Assembly (NCBI RefSeq): GCF_004796535.1
Contig: NZ_SPHY01000001.1
Coordinates: 248,001 to 312,000 of the forward strand
Direction: 5' to 3'
From: Sphingomonas flavalba
Lineage (GTDB): Bacteria; Pseudomonadota; Alphaproteobacteria; Sphingomonadales; Sphingomonadaceae
DNA: 64,000 nucleotides
Under the pieces are notes generated by a model that was given only the letters and a program-made list of their open reading frames with translations, was not told the origin of the DNA and made no database searches. Below, one piece after another: positions 54,363 through 63,653 of this stretch (position 1 is the first letter of the stretch; every line of letters begins with the position of its first letter). A program made the translations under genes and the position numbers.

Positions 54363-55787
54363 GACGATGTTGAATATCCGCCGGGCGTTCTTGTGGAGGA
54401 TGTTTTCCGCCATCGCGGCAATGTCGCTCTGCAGCCAGCCGAAGCTGTCGCGATATTCGCTGAGCACCTTGGCGAGGACGGCGCGGCTGTTCCACGCGCA
54501 ATAGCCGATCTCTTCGGGCACGGTGTTGGCGTCGCTGCCGTGCATGATCTTTTCCGACGGCCCGAGGGACAGCAGCGTCCGATAGACGTCGAGCAGCGCG
54601 CCCGGATATTTGGAGAAGAAGGACACGTCGACGAAGACGTTGGCGAACTGGCTGACGAACGCGCCGACGATGTGATGGGCGGGGTAGCCGGCATGGATCA
54701 GGACAAACTCGGTCCGCGCCTTCTGAATGTCGGGATCGACGAACACGGCATAGAGCGGCCGCGGATCGTTGTAGTCGACGCGCAGCGACGGATGGAGCGC
54801 GACGGCGAGGTGAATGATCATCGGCCGTTCGAGCGCGCCCGCCTTCATGTAGATGCGCTTCAGCAGGAAATCTTCGTAGGCGGTCAGCGCCGCCGCCGCC
54901 GTGGCGTCGCGCGGACGGGCGGCATCGCTGGTGGTGCCGCCGAGCAAGGGCGGCGGACTGCGATCGTCGCGCGGGCCCCCGGCGTTCGCCGCGGGCGCGC
55001 GGAGAAGCTGGAACGCCGCGTCGGCGGCGCGAATGTCGACCTGGCTCAGCGCCTGCGAGCGCTGGTAGGACAGCATGCTCTTGAATCCCCGGCAGCCGTT
55101 GGCGACGGCCTGCTCCATCGCCTGCTCGATGGCGGCGGCGACATCGGCGATGCTGGTCAACCCGCGCTCGATGGCCCAGGCCGGCTTGATCATGTCGGTG
55201 GCCAGCGTCGTCCACACGTACCGGCCCGCCGGGATCAGCGTGTCGGGCGCGGCCGGCGTCGGTTCCGCCGCCTGGAGAACCACGGTCGACACCCGTTCCC
55301 GGTCGAGCACGGACTGGATGTAGCGGCGGAAATCGGCGTCGCTGCCGATATGCTTCGACGTGACCGAATCGAAGCCGGCCATCGTCGGCGGCACGCCGTA
55401 GGTGCGCGCGATATAGTCGAAATAGCCGATACGGCGCGGCGCGGTCCACACCTGCCGCTCGCCACCGGCCTGAGTGTAGGCGGCCAGCGCATCGCGGCCA
55501 GGATAGTCTCCGGGTGGAACGGCAAGGCCACCGAACTCCGCCGCCTGGCGCGCATAGGATTGTGAAATCAGCGCCCGCTTCAGCGGATGCATATGGGTGT
55601 CGACGACGTCGATCTGCGACAGGTCGAGGCTGCCGGCCATCGGCTTGAGCTTCGCAGGCGCCTCGGCGCCACGCGCAACCCCGGCCATGGCGAGCAGCGC
55701 GGCCCCGCCGGCCGCGCCGATGAAGCGGCGGCGGGAAGCCCGCCCCGTCGCCTCGGCAAGCGTCGCTGGGGGCAATCGGCTGGTCAT
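54360..55787 (-). CDS. Amidohydrolase family 2 protein with Tat signal
   Basis: 475 residues, preceded by GGAAGGG. A twin-arginine signal RASRRRFIGAAGGAALLAMA is present, so it folds with metal in the cytoplasm and is exported. Metal site: VVDTHMHPLKRALI (HxH), HLAVALHPS, VLIHAGYPAHHIVG and Asp in IMHGSDANTVPEEIGYC. TIM-barrel hydrolase or decarboxylase of the PF04909 kind. It diverges from two more amidohydrolase genes across a perfect ATTGGATCCAAT operator. Substrate unknown. Confidence 0.87.
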   Translation of the reverse strand: MTSRLPPATLAEATGRASRRRFIGAAGGAALLAMAGVARGAEAPAKLKPMAGSLDLSQIDVVDTHMHPLKRALISQSYARQAAEFGGLAVPPGDYPGRDALAAYTQAGGERQVWTAPRRIGYFDYIARTYGVPPTMAGFDSVTSKHIGSDADFRRYIQSVLDRERVSTVVLQAAEPTPAAPDTLIPAGRYVWTTLATDMIKPAWAIERGLTSIADVAAAIEQAMEQAVANGCRGFKSMLSYQRSQALSQVDIRAADAAFQLLRAPAANAGGPRDDRSPPPLLGGTTSDAARPRDATAAAALTAYEDFLLKRIYMKAGALERPMIIHLAVALHPSLRVDYNDPRPLYAVFVDPDIQKARTEFVLIHAGYPAHHIVGAFVSQFANVFVDVSFFSKYPGALLDVYRTLLSLGPSEKIMHGSDANTVPEEIGYCAWNSRAVLAKVLSEYRDSFGWLQSDIAAMAENILHKNARRIFNIV

Positions 55788-55842
55788 GGCTATCCCTTCC
55801 TGTCGATCCTCGAACGGCTATCCGTCCTCGTGCTACAAGTCA

Positions 55843-55863
55843 ATATTGGATCCAATATATAAT
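55843..55863. promoter_or_regulatory. VanR-type operator and -10 box between divergent amidohydrolase genes
   Basis: ATATTGGATCCAATAT is a perfect 16-bp palindrome (55843-55858) around ATTGGATCCAAT; TATAAT (55858-55863) adjoins it on the plus strand. It can serve the plus-strand amidohydrolase pair and, by position, also the Tat amidohydrolase. The -35 boxes are not clear. Confidence 0.72.
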
Positions 55864-56072
55864 GTTCTTGACGATTGAAGCTGTCCGGGCGATCATTCCG
55901 TTGCCGCTCTCTCCAATTTTGGACGGGTCATGCGATTCTTTCTGGCCAGCCTGCTGACGCCGTTGCGTACCCGCCCGGCAGGCGCCGCGGCGGCCCGCCC
56001 TTTGCGTTCCGACGTGCCCATCCTGCTTTCCGGCGGCGAGACAATTACAGATCACCCAAGGGAGACTCTGCA

Positions 56073-57596
56073 ATGGCAACCTTAACCGCAACGGCGCTTG
56101 CCCTGCTGGCCGGCATCGGCCTGGCTACCGGCGCCGCCGCCCAGGCGCCCGCCAACTTCGGGCCGGACGCCCCGCCCTTTGCCCCGAAGGCGCCGATCGC
56201 GATCGTCGGCGGCACCCTGATCGACGCGACCGGCGCCCCGCCTAAGACCGGCTATACGGTGCTGATCGAGGGCAACAAGATCGTCAAGGTCGCGCCAAGC
56301 GCCGAGGTCGCCGTTCCCGCCGGCGCGCGCACGATCGACGCCAGCGGCATGACGGTGATGCCCGGCCTTATAAGCTCCAACCAGCACATCCAGCTCAACC
56401 CGCTGCACCCGGCGCCGGCCGCCGACCTGCCGCTCGACGAGATCAAGGCGCGCTGGGAGGGCAATTTCGCGCAGATGCCGTACAAGTCGTACGTCTACCT
56501 GATGCAGGGCGTGACCAGCATGCGCCAGACCAGCGGGCCGTGGAAGCGGATCCTGCCGGTCAAGAAGCGCATCGACGCCGGCGAGATTCCGGGCCCGCGC
56601 ATCTTCCTGGGCGGCGCGCTGCTGATGAGCCCGCAATTCTTCAAGCACTACATCACCAAGAACCGCACCCCGGCCGACGCCGTCGACTGGATGCGCAACG
56701 ACTTCGCCTATTTCGTTCTCGATGATATCGAGAAGGACACCGATCAACTGCTCGGCGCGGATTTCAACTACTGGAAGCTGCTGCTGAGCGACGAGGAGTT
56801 CGACGGCAAGAACGACTTCACCGACGCGCAGATCCGGCGGATCATCGACAAGGGCCATGCCGCCGGCAAGAAGATCGACATCCATGCGAATTCGACGCCG
56901 AAGGGCTTCGAGCGACTGCTGAAATTCAATTTCGACACGCTGGAGCACCCGTTCGAATCGAGCTTCCTGCTCGACGAGAAGACGATCGAAGGCTTCGCCA
57001 AGAAGGGGGTGATCGTCGACACGCTGCTGCGCGTCCGCGTCGCCGGACCGGAACACGCGATGAATCCGAACCGGTTCAACGAGACCGATTACATCATGTC
57101 GTCGACGCCGGAGGATTACCGCACCCTGATGACCTACCGCGACCGGATGCTCTACAACAAGCGCAATCCGGACCATCGCGGCCTGGCGATCTACCAGCCG
57201 CGTGCCTCGCAGAGCGACATGTTCGGTCAGGACGGCCCGTCGCTGAACGACCAGATGAAGGCGCGTGAGACCGCCCGTCAGAACATGCGCAACTTCATCA
57301 AGCACAAGGTGAAGTTCTCGATGGGCACCGACGCCACCGCCTTCCTGAACTTCCAGCAGGACGACCCCAACGCCACCGAGATGGAATATATGGTGGAAAT
57401 GGGCATGACGCCGATGGACAGCATCATCGCCTCCACCCGGATCGGCGCCGAGGCGCTCGGCCTGCTCGACCAGCTCGGCACGATCGAGGCCGGCAAGCTG
57501 GCCGACGTCATCGTCGTCGCCGGCGACCCGCTGAAGTCGATGGACGCGATGAAGCGCGTCGCCGTCGTCATCAAGGACGGAGTGCGTTACAAGTGA
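56073..57596 (+). CDS. Exported amidohydrolase (imidazolonepropionase-like), with an altered metal motif
   Basis: 507 residues from ATG 56073 after AAGGGAGA. Signal peptide ALALLAGIGLATGAAAQAPA. The beta-sandwich part reads IAIVGGTLIDATGAPPKTGY; the barrel starts VMPGLISSNQHIQLNPLHP, where the usual DxHxH is SSNQHIQ, so one metal His and the Asp are missing. Later ligands seem kept: KKIDIHANSTPKG, DTLEHPFESSF and MGTDATAFLNF. It ends with GTIEAGKLADVIVVAGDPLK. It may be mononuclear or use another mechanism. Overlaps the next amidohydrolase by four bases. Confidence 0.85.
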   Translation: MATLTATALALLAGIGLATGAAAQAPANFGPDAPPFAPKAPIAIVGGTLIDATGAPPKTGYTVLIEGNKIVKVAPSAEVAVPAGARTIDASGMTVMPGLISSNQHIQLNPLHPAPAADLPLDEIKARWEGNFAQMPYKSYVYLMQGVTSMRQTSGPWKRILPVKKRIDAGEIPGPRIFLGGALLMSPQFFKHYITKNRTPADAVDWMRNDFAYFVLDDIEKDTDQLLGADFNYWKLLLSDEEFDGKNDFTDAQIRRIIDKGHAAGKKIDIHANSTPKGFERLLKFNFDTLEHPFESSFLLDEKTIEGFAKKGVIVDTLLRVRVAGPEHAMNPNRFNETDYIMSSTPEDYRTLMTYRDRMLYNKRNPDHRGLAIYQPRASQSDMFGQDGPSLNDQMKARETARQNMRNFIKHKVKFSMGTDATAFLNFQQDDPNATEMEYMVEMGMTPMDSIIASTRIGAEALGLLDQLGTIEAGKLADVIVVAGDPLKSMDAMKRVAVVIKDGVRYK

Positions 57597-58948
57597 AGGG
57601 GATAGGGCCGGCCGTCGCGCTGGCTCTCGCCGCCGCCATTACGGCGCCGGCGGCGGGCCAGACCGCGACCTACGAGACGTCCGACGACATCCGCCGCGTG
57701 CTGGTGCCGCCGGTCGACCGGGAGCATATGCCGGCCCTGGTCATTACCGGCGCGACCCTGCTCGACGGCCGGGGCGGCGCCCCGGTCGCCGACGCGGTGA
57801 TCGTGATGCGCGGCGACCGGATCTTCGCCGCGGGGCCGACGGCGTCGATCCCGGTCCCGGCCGATGTCGCCCGGACGGTCGACGCGCGCGGCCTGTACGT
57901 CATGCCCGGCCTGATCGACCTGCACCTGCACGTGACGTCGCAGCGGGGCGACGATTTCGGCCGCTATCCGGACAGCGACGCCGCCGCCGCGATCCGGGCG
58001 ACAGTGCTCGCCGCGTCGGCGATCAAGGCCGGGATCACCGCGATCCGCGACCCGGCGACGATCGGCGACGTCGCGCTGCGGATGAAGGAGGCGGTCCAGC
58101 GCGGCATCGTCGTCGGCCCGCGCATCCTGTGGTCGGGGGCGATGATCGCCACGACCGGCGGCCATGGCGACGAGATCACCGGCACCGCCACCGGCCGCTT
58201 CAAGCCCGACGTGCCAAACAGCCGCACCGTTACCGCCAACGGGCCGTGGGAATGGCGCCAGGCCGTGCGCAGCCAGGTCCGCCGCCAGGTCGACTGGGTG
58301 AAGGTATCGGCGCCGTTCGAGCGCGAGGAGATCGCCGCCGCCGTCGACGAGGCCCATCGCGAGGGGCTGCGCGTCGCGATCGACAGCTTCGGCGAATATA
58401 GCGAGTGGGCGGTCGCGGCCGGCGTCGACAGCCTGGAGCATACGCTCGACATGTCGGACGCGACGGTGACGCTGATGGCGAAGCACAAGACCGGTTTCGT
58501 CCCGACGCTGACCGCGTTCCGCAACCTGCTGACCCGCGGCTATCCGCCGGCGGGCATTCCGGCGGGCGCCTTCTACTACACCTTCTCGCGCCGCTATCCG
58601 ATCGACTTCCAGGCCAACCTGCGTCACGTCCGCGACGCATACAAGGCGGGCGTCCGCATCGGCGTCGGTACCGACATTCCGTTCGAGAACGAGCGGCTGT
58701 ATCCCGCCTCCTATCACGAGGAGCTGGGCTATCTGCACGAGGCGGGGCTGTCCAACAAGGACGTGCTGGCATCGGCCACCCGGATCGGCGCCGACATATT
58801 GGGCATGGGCGACAAGCTCGGCACGATCGAGGCCGGCAAGATCGCCGACCTGATCGTCCTCGGCGGCAACCCGGAGCAGGACCTGTCCGCGCTCAAGGAC
58901 GTCCGCTACGTCGTCGCCGGCGGCAAGGTGGCAGTGTCGCCGGACTGA
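57593..58948 (+). CDS. Exported amidohydrolase (imidazolonepropionase/prolidase-like)
   Basis: 451 residues from GTG 57593, overlapping the previous stop (GTGA). Signal peptide AVALALAAAITAPAAGQTAT. Full metal motif VMPGLIDLHLHVTSQRGDD, then VALRMKEAVQRGIVVGPRI, LRVAIDSFGEYSEWAVAAGV, DSLEHTLDMSD, and final Asp in IGVGTDIPFENERLYPA. Unlike its upstream neighbour it keeps HxH. One barrel position has DSF in place of the usual HxH-type HA, so it too is not standard. Probably cuts amide or peptide bonds in the periplasm, together with the S9 peptidase of the same regulon. Confidence 0.87.
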   Translation: MKGIGPAVALALAAAITAPAAGQTATYETSDDIRRVLVPPVDREHMPALVITGATLLDGRGGAPVADAVIVMRGDRIFAAGPTASIPVPADVARTVDARGLYVMPGLIDLHLHVTSQRGDDFGRYPDSDAAAAIRATVLAASAIKAGITAIRDPATIGDVALRMKEAVQRGIVVGPRILWSGAMIATTGGHGDEITGTATGRFKPDVPNSRTVTANGPWEWRQAVRSQVRRQVDWVKVSAPFEREEIAAAVDEAHREGLRVAIDSFGEYSEWAVAAGVDSLEHTLDMSDATVTLMAKHKTGFVPTLTAFRNLLTRGYPPAGIPAGAFYYTFSRRYPIDFQANLRHVRDAYKAGVRIGVGTDIPFENERLYPASYHEELGYLHEAGLSNKDVLASATRIGADILGMGDKLGTIEAGKIADLIVLGGNPEQDLSALKDVRYVVAGGKVAVSPD

Positions 58949-58961
58949 GCGCCGGCCCGCG

Positions 58962-59273
58962 TCAATCCTCCAGCGTTCCGAAGCCAGCGACGGCGGGAAC
59001 CAGATGCTCAACCTGGGGCGGCGCGGCGAAATGGCTCGCCACCAGTTCGCGCCACCGCGCGAAGGCGGGCGAGGCGCGGAAGGCCATATGGTCGGCGACC
59101 TCGTCCCAGCGGGCGAGCAGCACGTAGGTGCGATGTTCGACCGATCGGTCGAGCCGGACCGCCTGGCAGCCCGGCACCGTGCGGAACAGCGGCACCGCCT
59201 GCGCGAAGGCGGCTTCGAACGCGGCCTCCGCACCGGGCCTTATCGTAATCAACGCATGCTCCAGAACGCTCAT
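58962..59273 (-). CDS. Antibiotic biosynthesis monooxygenase (ABM)-domain protein
   Basis: 103 residues with the ABM pattern: LEHALITIRPGAEAAFEAAF, PGCQAVRLDRSVEHRTYVLL, ARWDEVADHMAFRASPAFAR. Small ferredoxin-like dimers of this family act as cofactor-free oxygenases or heme-type enzymes, often of unknown substrate. It is convergent with the amidohydrolase pair (13 bp apart) and divergent from the valine cluster. Confidence 0.85.
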   Translation of the reverse strand: MSVLEHALITIRPGAEAAFEAAFAQAVPLFRTVPGCQAVRLDRSVEHRTYVLLARWDEVADHMAFRASPAFARWRELVASHFAAPPQVEHLVPAVAGFGTLED

Positions 59274-59542
59274 CGTGCCACCCCATCTTACGCCGGCGCG
59301 CGGCAGCGCCTGCTTCGGCCGATCCTAAAGGCCGATCCGCGCAAGTGGAAGCGGTATCAGGCTTTTCCCGCGCCGCCGCCCCACGGAAACCGGCATTTTT
59401 CGGGACGGAGTTGCCTGGCCGTCGGGCCGGATGCGCGGTTCGGCGATGGACAAAGCGGGCCCGGTACCGGAAATGGGGGGCAAGGGCGAAGGGGAGTCGC
59501 GTCGCGCCGCGACGACCGGCCCGGGCAAAGACAAGGGCGACG

Positions 59543-60682
59543 ATGCAATTTGACCTGACTGACGAGCAGCGCGCGATCCAGGACATGGCACGCAAGTTCA
59601 CCGCCGACGCGATCACCCCGCACGCGGCGGAATGGGACGAGAAGCACATCTTCCCGCGCGAGACGGTGAAGGCGGCGGCGGAGCTTGGCTTCGGCGCGAT
59701 CTACGTATCGGAGGCGAGCGGCGGCATCGGCCTCGGCCGACTGGAGGCGGCGCTGATCATGGAGGCGATGGCCCATGGCTGCCCGGCAACCAGCGCGTTC
59801 ATCTCGATCCATAACATGGCGTCGTGGATGATCGACCGTTACGGATCGCAGGCGGTGAAGGACGCCTATCTGCCCTCGCTGGTCGGTTGCGAGCGGATCG
59901 CGTCCTATTGCCTGACCGAGCCGTCGTCCGGTTCGGATGCCGCGGCGCTGCGGACACGGGCCGAACGCGACGGCGACCATTATGTCGTCAGCGGATCGAA
60001 AGCCTTCATTTCCGGCGGCGGGGTCAACGACATCTATGTGACGATGGTCCGCACCGGCGAGGACGGGCCGAAGGGCATAAGCTGCCTGGTCATCGAGAAG
60101 GACATGCCGGGCGTCAGCTTCGGCGCGCAGGAGCGGAAGCTCGGCTGGCACGCCCAGCCGACCGCGCAGGTCAATTTCGACGGCGTGCGCGTGCCCGTCG
60201 CCAACCGGATCGGCGGCGAAGGCGAAGGCTTCCGCATCGCGATGGCCGGGCTGGACGGCGGCCGGCTGAACATCGGCGCCTGCTCGCTGGGCGGGGCGCA
60301 ACGCGCCCTGGACGACGCGATCGCCTATACCCGCGAGCGCCGCCAGTTCGGCAAGGCAATCGCCGATTTCCAGAACACCCAGTTCACCCTGGCCGACATG
60401 GAGACCGAATTGCAGGCGGCGCGCACCCTGCTTTACGCCGCCGCGGCGCGGGTGACAGAGAATGCGCCGGACAAGACCAAGTTCGCGGCGATGGCCAAGC
60501 GGCTGGCGACCGACACCGGATCGGCGGTGGTCGACCGGGCGCTGCAACTGCACGGCGGCTACGGCTATCTGCAGGATTATCCGGTCGAGCGCTTCTGGCG
60601 CGACCTGCGCGTCCACCGCATTCTGGAGGGGACCAACGAGATCATGCGGATGATCGTCGCCCGGGAGTTGCTGCGCCAATGA
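59543..60682 (+). CDS. Acyl-CoA dehydrogenase, isobutyryl-CoA dehydrogenase-like
   Basis: 379 residues from ATG 59543 (MQFDLTDEQRAIQDMARKFT); the upstream frame is not coding. SYCLTEPSSGSDAAALRTRA and GSKAFISGGGVNDIYVTMVR are close to isobutyryl-CoA dehydrogenase (ACAD8) forms; the end VERFWRDLRVHRILEGTNEI has the catalytic-type Glu region. It overlaps the 3-hydroxyisobutyryl-CoA hydrolase gene and is followed by a hydratase and mmsB, giving the order of steps for valine breakdown: isobutyryl-CoA to methacrylyl-CoA. Confidence 0.9.
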   Translation: MQFDLTDEQRAIQDMARKFTADAITPHAAEWDEKHIFPRETVKAAAELGFGAIYVSEASGGIGLGRLEAALIMEAMAHGCPATSAFISIHNMASWMIDRYGSQAVKDAYLPSLVGCERIASYCLTEPSSGSDAAALRTRAERDGDHYVVSGSKAFISGGGVNDIYVTMVRTGEDGPKGISCLVIEKDMPGVSFGAQERKLGWHAQPTAQVNFDGVRVPVANRIGGEGEGFRIAMAGLDGGRLNIGACSLGGAQRALDDAIAYTRERRQFGKAIADFQNTQFTLADMETELQAARTLLYAAAARVTENAPDKTKFAAMAKRLATDTGSAVVDRALQLHGGYGYLQDYPVERFWRDLRVHRILEGTNEIMRMIVARELLRQ

Positions 60683-61722
60683 CCGCCGACGTGCTGATCG
60701 AGAAGGACGGCGGCGTCGGCCGCATCCGGCTGAACCGGCCGAAGGCGATCCACGCGCTGAACCTGGCGATGTGCGAGACGATGATTGCCGCGCTGCTGCG
60801 CTGGCGCGACGACCCGGCGGTGCGGCTGGTGACCATCGACCATGCCGAGGGGCGCGGATTCTGCGCCGGCGGCGACATTCGCATGATCGCCGAGAGCGGC
60901 AGCGGCGACGGCGCGGAAGCGGCGCGGTTCTTCCGCACAGAATACCGGCTGAACCATCTGCTGTTCACTTACGGCAAGCCGATCATCGCGTTCATGGACG
61001 GGATAACGATGGGCGGCGGCGTCGGCCTGTCGCAGCCGGCGCGCTACCGCGTCGCCACCGAGCAGACACGCTATGCGATGCCGGAAAGCGGCATCGGCCT
61101 GTTCCCCGACGTCGGCGGCGGCTGGTACCTGTCGCGGCTGCCGGGGCGAACCGGCGTGTTCCTGGCGCTGACCGGCGCGCGGCTCGACGGTGCCGAGTGC
61201 ATGGCGCTGGGCCTCGCCACCCACTACATCCCGTCCACCGCACTGGCGGCAGTCAAGCAGCGGCTGGCTGCCGCGCCGGACGATGCCGCCGCGATCCTAG
61301 CCGAGGCGACGGTGGCGCCACCGCCGGCGCGCATCGCCGACCGGCGCGAAACAATCGACCGGCTGTTCGCCGCAGAGCGGTACGAGGATATTCTGGCGGC
61401 GCTGAAGGCGGACGGGTCCGAATGGGCCAGAACCGAGCTGGCGACACTGGCGACCAAGAGCCCGCAAACCTGCAAGGTATCGCTGCGGCTGCTCGCCGAG
61501 GCGCGCGAACGCCACAACTTCGCCGAGGAGATGACGGTCGAGTACCGCATCGCCACCCGCATCTGCCGCCGGCCCGATTTTCTGGAAGGGGTGCGCGCAC
61601 TGATCATCGACAAGGACAATGCGCCGCGCTGGAACCCGGCAACCCCGGAAGGGGTGACCGACGCGCTGGTCGATTCGTTTTTCGCACCATTGCCGGCCGA
61701 CCAGGAATGGACGCCGCTGTAG
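60679..61722 (+). CDS. 3-hydroxyisobutyryl-CoA hydrolase (enoyl-CoA hydratase family)
   Basis: 347 residues from ATG 60679 (ATGA overlap), the length of HIBYL-CoA hydrolases, longer than simple hydratases. Motifs: [53 protein letters not shown] and [20 protein letters not shown], the last being a good marker of this hydrolase. C-terminal extension [20 protein letters not shown] ends at WTPL. Releases 3-hydroxyisobutyrate from its CoA ester in valine degradation. Confidence 0.92.
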   Translation: MTADVLIEKDGGVGRIRLNRPKAIHALNLAMCETMIAALLRWRDDPAVRLVTIDHAEGRGFCAGGDIRMIAESGSGDGAEAARFFRTEYRLNHLLFTYGKPIIAFMDGITMGGGVGLSQPARYRVATEQTRYAMPESGIGLFPDVGGGWYLSRLPGRTGVFLALTGARLDGAECMALGLATHYIPSTALAAVKQRLAAAPDDAAAILAEATVAPPPARIADRRETIDRLFAAERYEDILAALKADGSEWARTELATLATKSPQTCKVSLRLLAEARERHNFAEEMTVEYRIATRICRRPDFLEGVRALIIDKDNAPRWNPATPEGVTDALVDSFFAPLPADQEWTPL

Positions 61723-61738
61723 GACAGGAGTGACGGGC

Positions 61739-62515
61739 ATGGCGAGTTACGAGACGATACTGGTCGAGACGCGGGGGGCGGTGACGCTGATCACCCTGAA
61801 CCGCCCGCAGGCGCTGAACGCGCTGAACGCGCAGGTGTTGGCCGATCTGATCGCCGCCTTCGCCGCCTATGACGCCGACCCGGAGCAGCGCTGCGCGGTG
61901 CTGACCGGCAGCGAGAAAGCGTTCGCCGCCGGCGCCGACATCAAGGAAATGCAGCCGATGGGCTTCGCCCGCGTCTATGGCGAGAACCTGTTTGCCGGCT
62001 GGGAACGGGTGACGGCGACGCGCAAGCCGTGGATCGCCGCCGTCGCCGGCTTTGCGCTGGGCGGCGGCTGCGAGTTGGCGATGATGGCCGATTTCATCAT
62101 CGCGGCGGACAGCGCGAAATTCGGCCAGCCGGAGATCAAGCTTGGCGTCGCGCCGGGCATGGGCGGATCGCAGCGCCTGACCCGCGCCGTCGGCAAGGCG
62201 AAGGCGATGGAGATGTGCCTGACCGGCCGGTTCATGGACGCCGCCGAGGCGGAGCGCGCCAGCCTGGTGTCGCGCGTCGTCCCCGCCGCCGAACTGATCG
62301 CCGAGGCGCTGAAGACAGCCGAGGCGATCGCGGCGATGCCGCCGCTCGCCGCGATCGCCAACAAGGAAATGGTCAACGCCGCGTTCGAAACCGGGCTTGG
62401 CATGGGCATTCAGTTCGAACGGCGGCTGTTCGCCGGGCTGGCGGCGACCGAGGACAAGGCGGAAGGGATGACAGCCTTTGTCGAGAAGCGCAAAGGCGAG
62501 TGGCGCGGGCGATAG
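61739..62515 (+). CDS. Enoyl-CoA hydratase
   Basis: 258 residues from ATG 61739, eight bases after GGAG. Short-chain hydratase type (ECHS1-like): [55 protein letters not shown] with first catalytic Glu and [15 protein letters not shown] with the second. It would hydrate methacrylyl-CoA in the valine cluster, though such enzymes are often broad. Confidence 0.93.
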   Translation: MASYETILVETRGAVTLITLNRPQALNALNAQVLADLIAAFAAYDADPEQRCAVLTGSEKAFAAGADIKEMQPMGFARVYGENLFAGWERVTATRKPWIAAVAGFALGGGCELAMMADFIIAADSAKFGQPEIKLGVAPGMGGSQRLTRAVGKAKAMEMCLTGRFMDAAEAERASLVSRVVPAAELIAEALKTAEAIAAMPPLAAIANKEMVNAAFETGLGMGIQFERRLFAGLAATEDKAEGMTAFVEKRKGEWRGR

Positions 62516-62553
62516 ACCCGGCATCATATGGGTTGACGGTACAGGACAGGACA

Positions 62554-63435
62554 ATGGCACGCATCGCTTTCATCGGACTGGGCAATATGGGCGGCGGTAT
62601 GGCCGCGAACCTGGCGAAGAAGGGCCATGAGGTGCGCGCGTTCGACCTGGCGGAGGCGGCGCTGGCCCGTGCCGCGGAAGCCGGATGCCTGCCGGCGGCG
62701 TCCGCCACCGACGCCGTCGACGGCGCCGATTGCGTCGTGACGATGTTGCCCGCCGGCAAGCATGTCCGCGCCGTCTACGAAGGCGAGATCTTCGGCGCGG
62801 CCGCGCCCGGCGCGCTGCTGCTCGATTGCTCGACGATCGACGTCGACACCGCGCGGGCGGTGGGCGCGGCGGCAAGCGAGCGCGGGCTGGGCATGGTCGA
62901 CGCGCCGGTATCCGGCGGCATCGCTGCTGCCAATGCGGGTACGCTGACCTTCATGGTCGGCGGGTCCGCCGCCGACTTCGCCCGCGCCGAGCCGGTGCTG
63001 GCGGCGATGGGCAAGGCGGTGATCCATGCCGGCCCGTCCGGCAGCGGCCAGGCGGCGAAGATCTGCAACAACATGCTGCTCGGCGCGTCGATGATCGCGA
63101 CCTGCGAGACGTTCGTGCTGGCGAGGAAGCTGGGGCTGGACCTGCAGACTTTCTACGACATCTCGTCCAAGGCGAGCGGCCAGAACTGGTCGATGACCAG
63201 TTATTGCCCGGTACCCGGCGTTGGCCCGGAAAGCCCGGCCGACCGCGACTACCAAGGCGGCTTCGCCGCCGCGCTGCAACTGAAGGACCTGAAACTGGCG
63301 ATGGCGGCGGCACAGAGCGTCGACGCCAGCGTGCCGATGGGCGCGACCGCCGAGGCGCTGTACCAGGCGTTCGCCAATGCCGGGCACGGCGGATTGGATT
63401 TCTCCGCGATCATCAGGCTGCTCGACGGCCGATAG
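62554..63435 (+). CDS. mmsB: 3-hydroxyisobutyrate dehydrogenase
   Basis: 293 residues. NAD motif IAFIGLGNMGGGMAANLAKK (residues 4-23), substrate loop VDAPVSGGIAAANAGTLTFM, catalytic Lys in GSGQAAKICNNMLLG and the marker QNWSMTSYCPVPGVGPESPA. Oxidises 3-hydroxyisobutyrate to methylmalonate semialdehyde, the step after the hydrolase encoded two genes upstream. The following enzyme (mmsA) is not in the window. Confidence 0.95.
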   Translation: MARIAFIGLGNMGGGMAANLAKKGHEVRAFDLAEAALARAAEAGCLPAASATDAVDGADCVVTMLPAGKHVRAVYEGEIFGAAAPGALLLDCSTIDVDTARAVGAAASERGLGMVDAPVSGGIAAANAGTLTFMVGGSAADFARAEPVLAAMGKAVIHAGPSGSGQAAKICNNMLLGASMIATCETFVLARKLGLDLQTFYDISSKASGQNWSMTSYCPVPGVGPESPADRDYQGGFAAALQLKDLKLAMAAAQSVDASVPMGATAEALYQAFANAGHGGLDFSAIIRLLDGR

Positions 63436-63451
63436 GCACGGAGCGGCGGCG

Positions 63452-63652
63452 ATGCGGACGATATCCAGCGACGTGCCGGTCAGGCTCTATCTGCTCGACG
63501 ACGCGGTCGGCGGGACCGCCGAGACAGTGCTTTACGGTACGCTGGCCGAGGCGCTGGCCGAAGCGGCGACCCTGCCCGCCGAGGTGCAGGACGCGCTCTA
63601 TATCCAGACCAGCAACGACGTGATCGCCTATCGCGCCTATATAGACGGCTGA
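63452..63652 (+). CDS. Small conserved-looking protein of unknown function
   Basis: 66 residues (MRTISSDVPVRLYLLDDAVG ... NDVIAYRAYIDG), 16 bp after mmsB on the same strand. No membrane segment or known motif. The pattern suggests an alpha/beta mini-domain (YLLDD, then a long Ala/Glu helix, then LYIQTSNDVIAYR). Codon use is like its neighbours. It ends one base before the convergent CopB gene. Confidence 0.6.
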   Translation: MRTISSDVPVRLYLLDDAVGGTAETVLYGTLAEALAEAATLPAEVQDALYIQTSNDVIAYRAYIDG

Positions 63653-63653
63653 A

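Noticed and set aside
54233-54694. Open frame reading through the palindromic repeat into the amidohydrolase 3' end
   Set aside because: Its only conserved-looking part is the dispersed repeat itself; the rest is another frame of the amidohydrolase.
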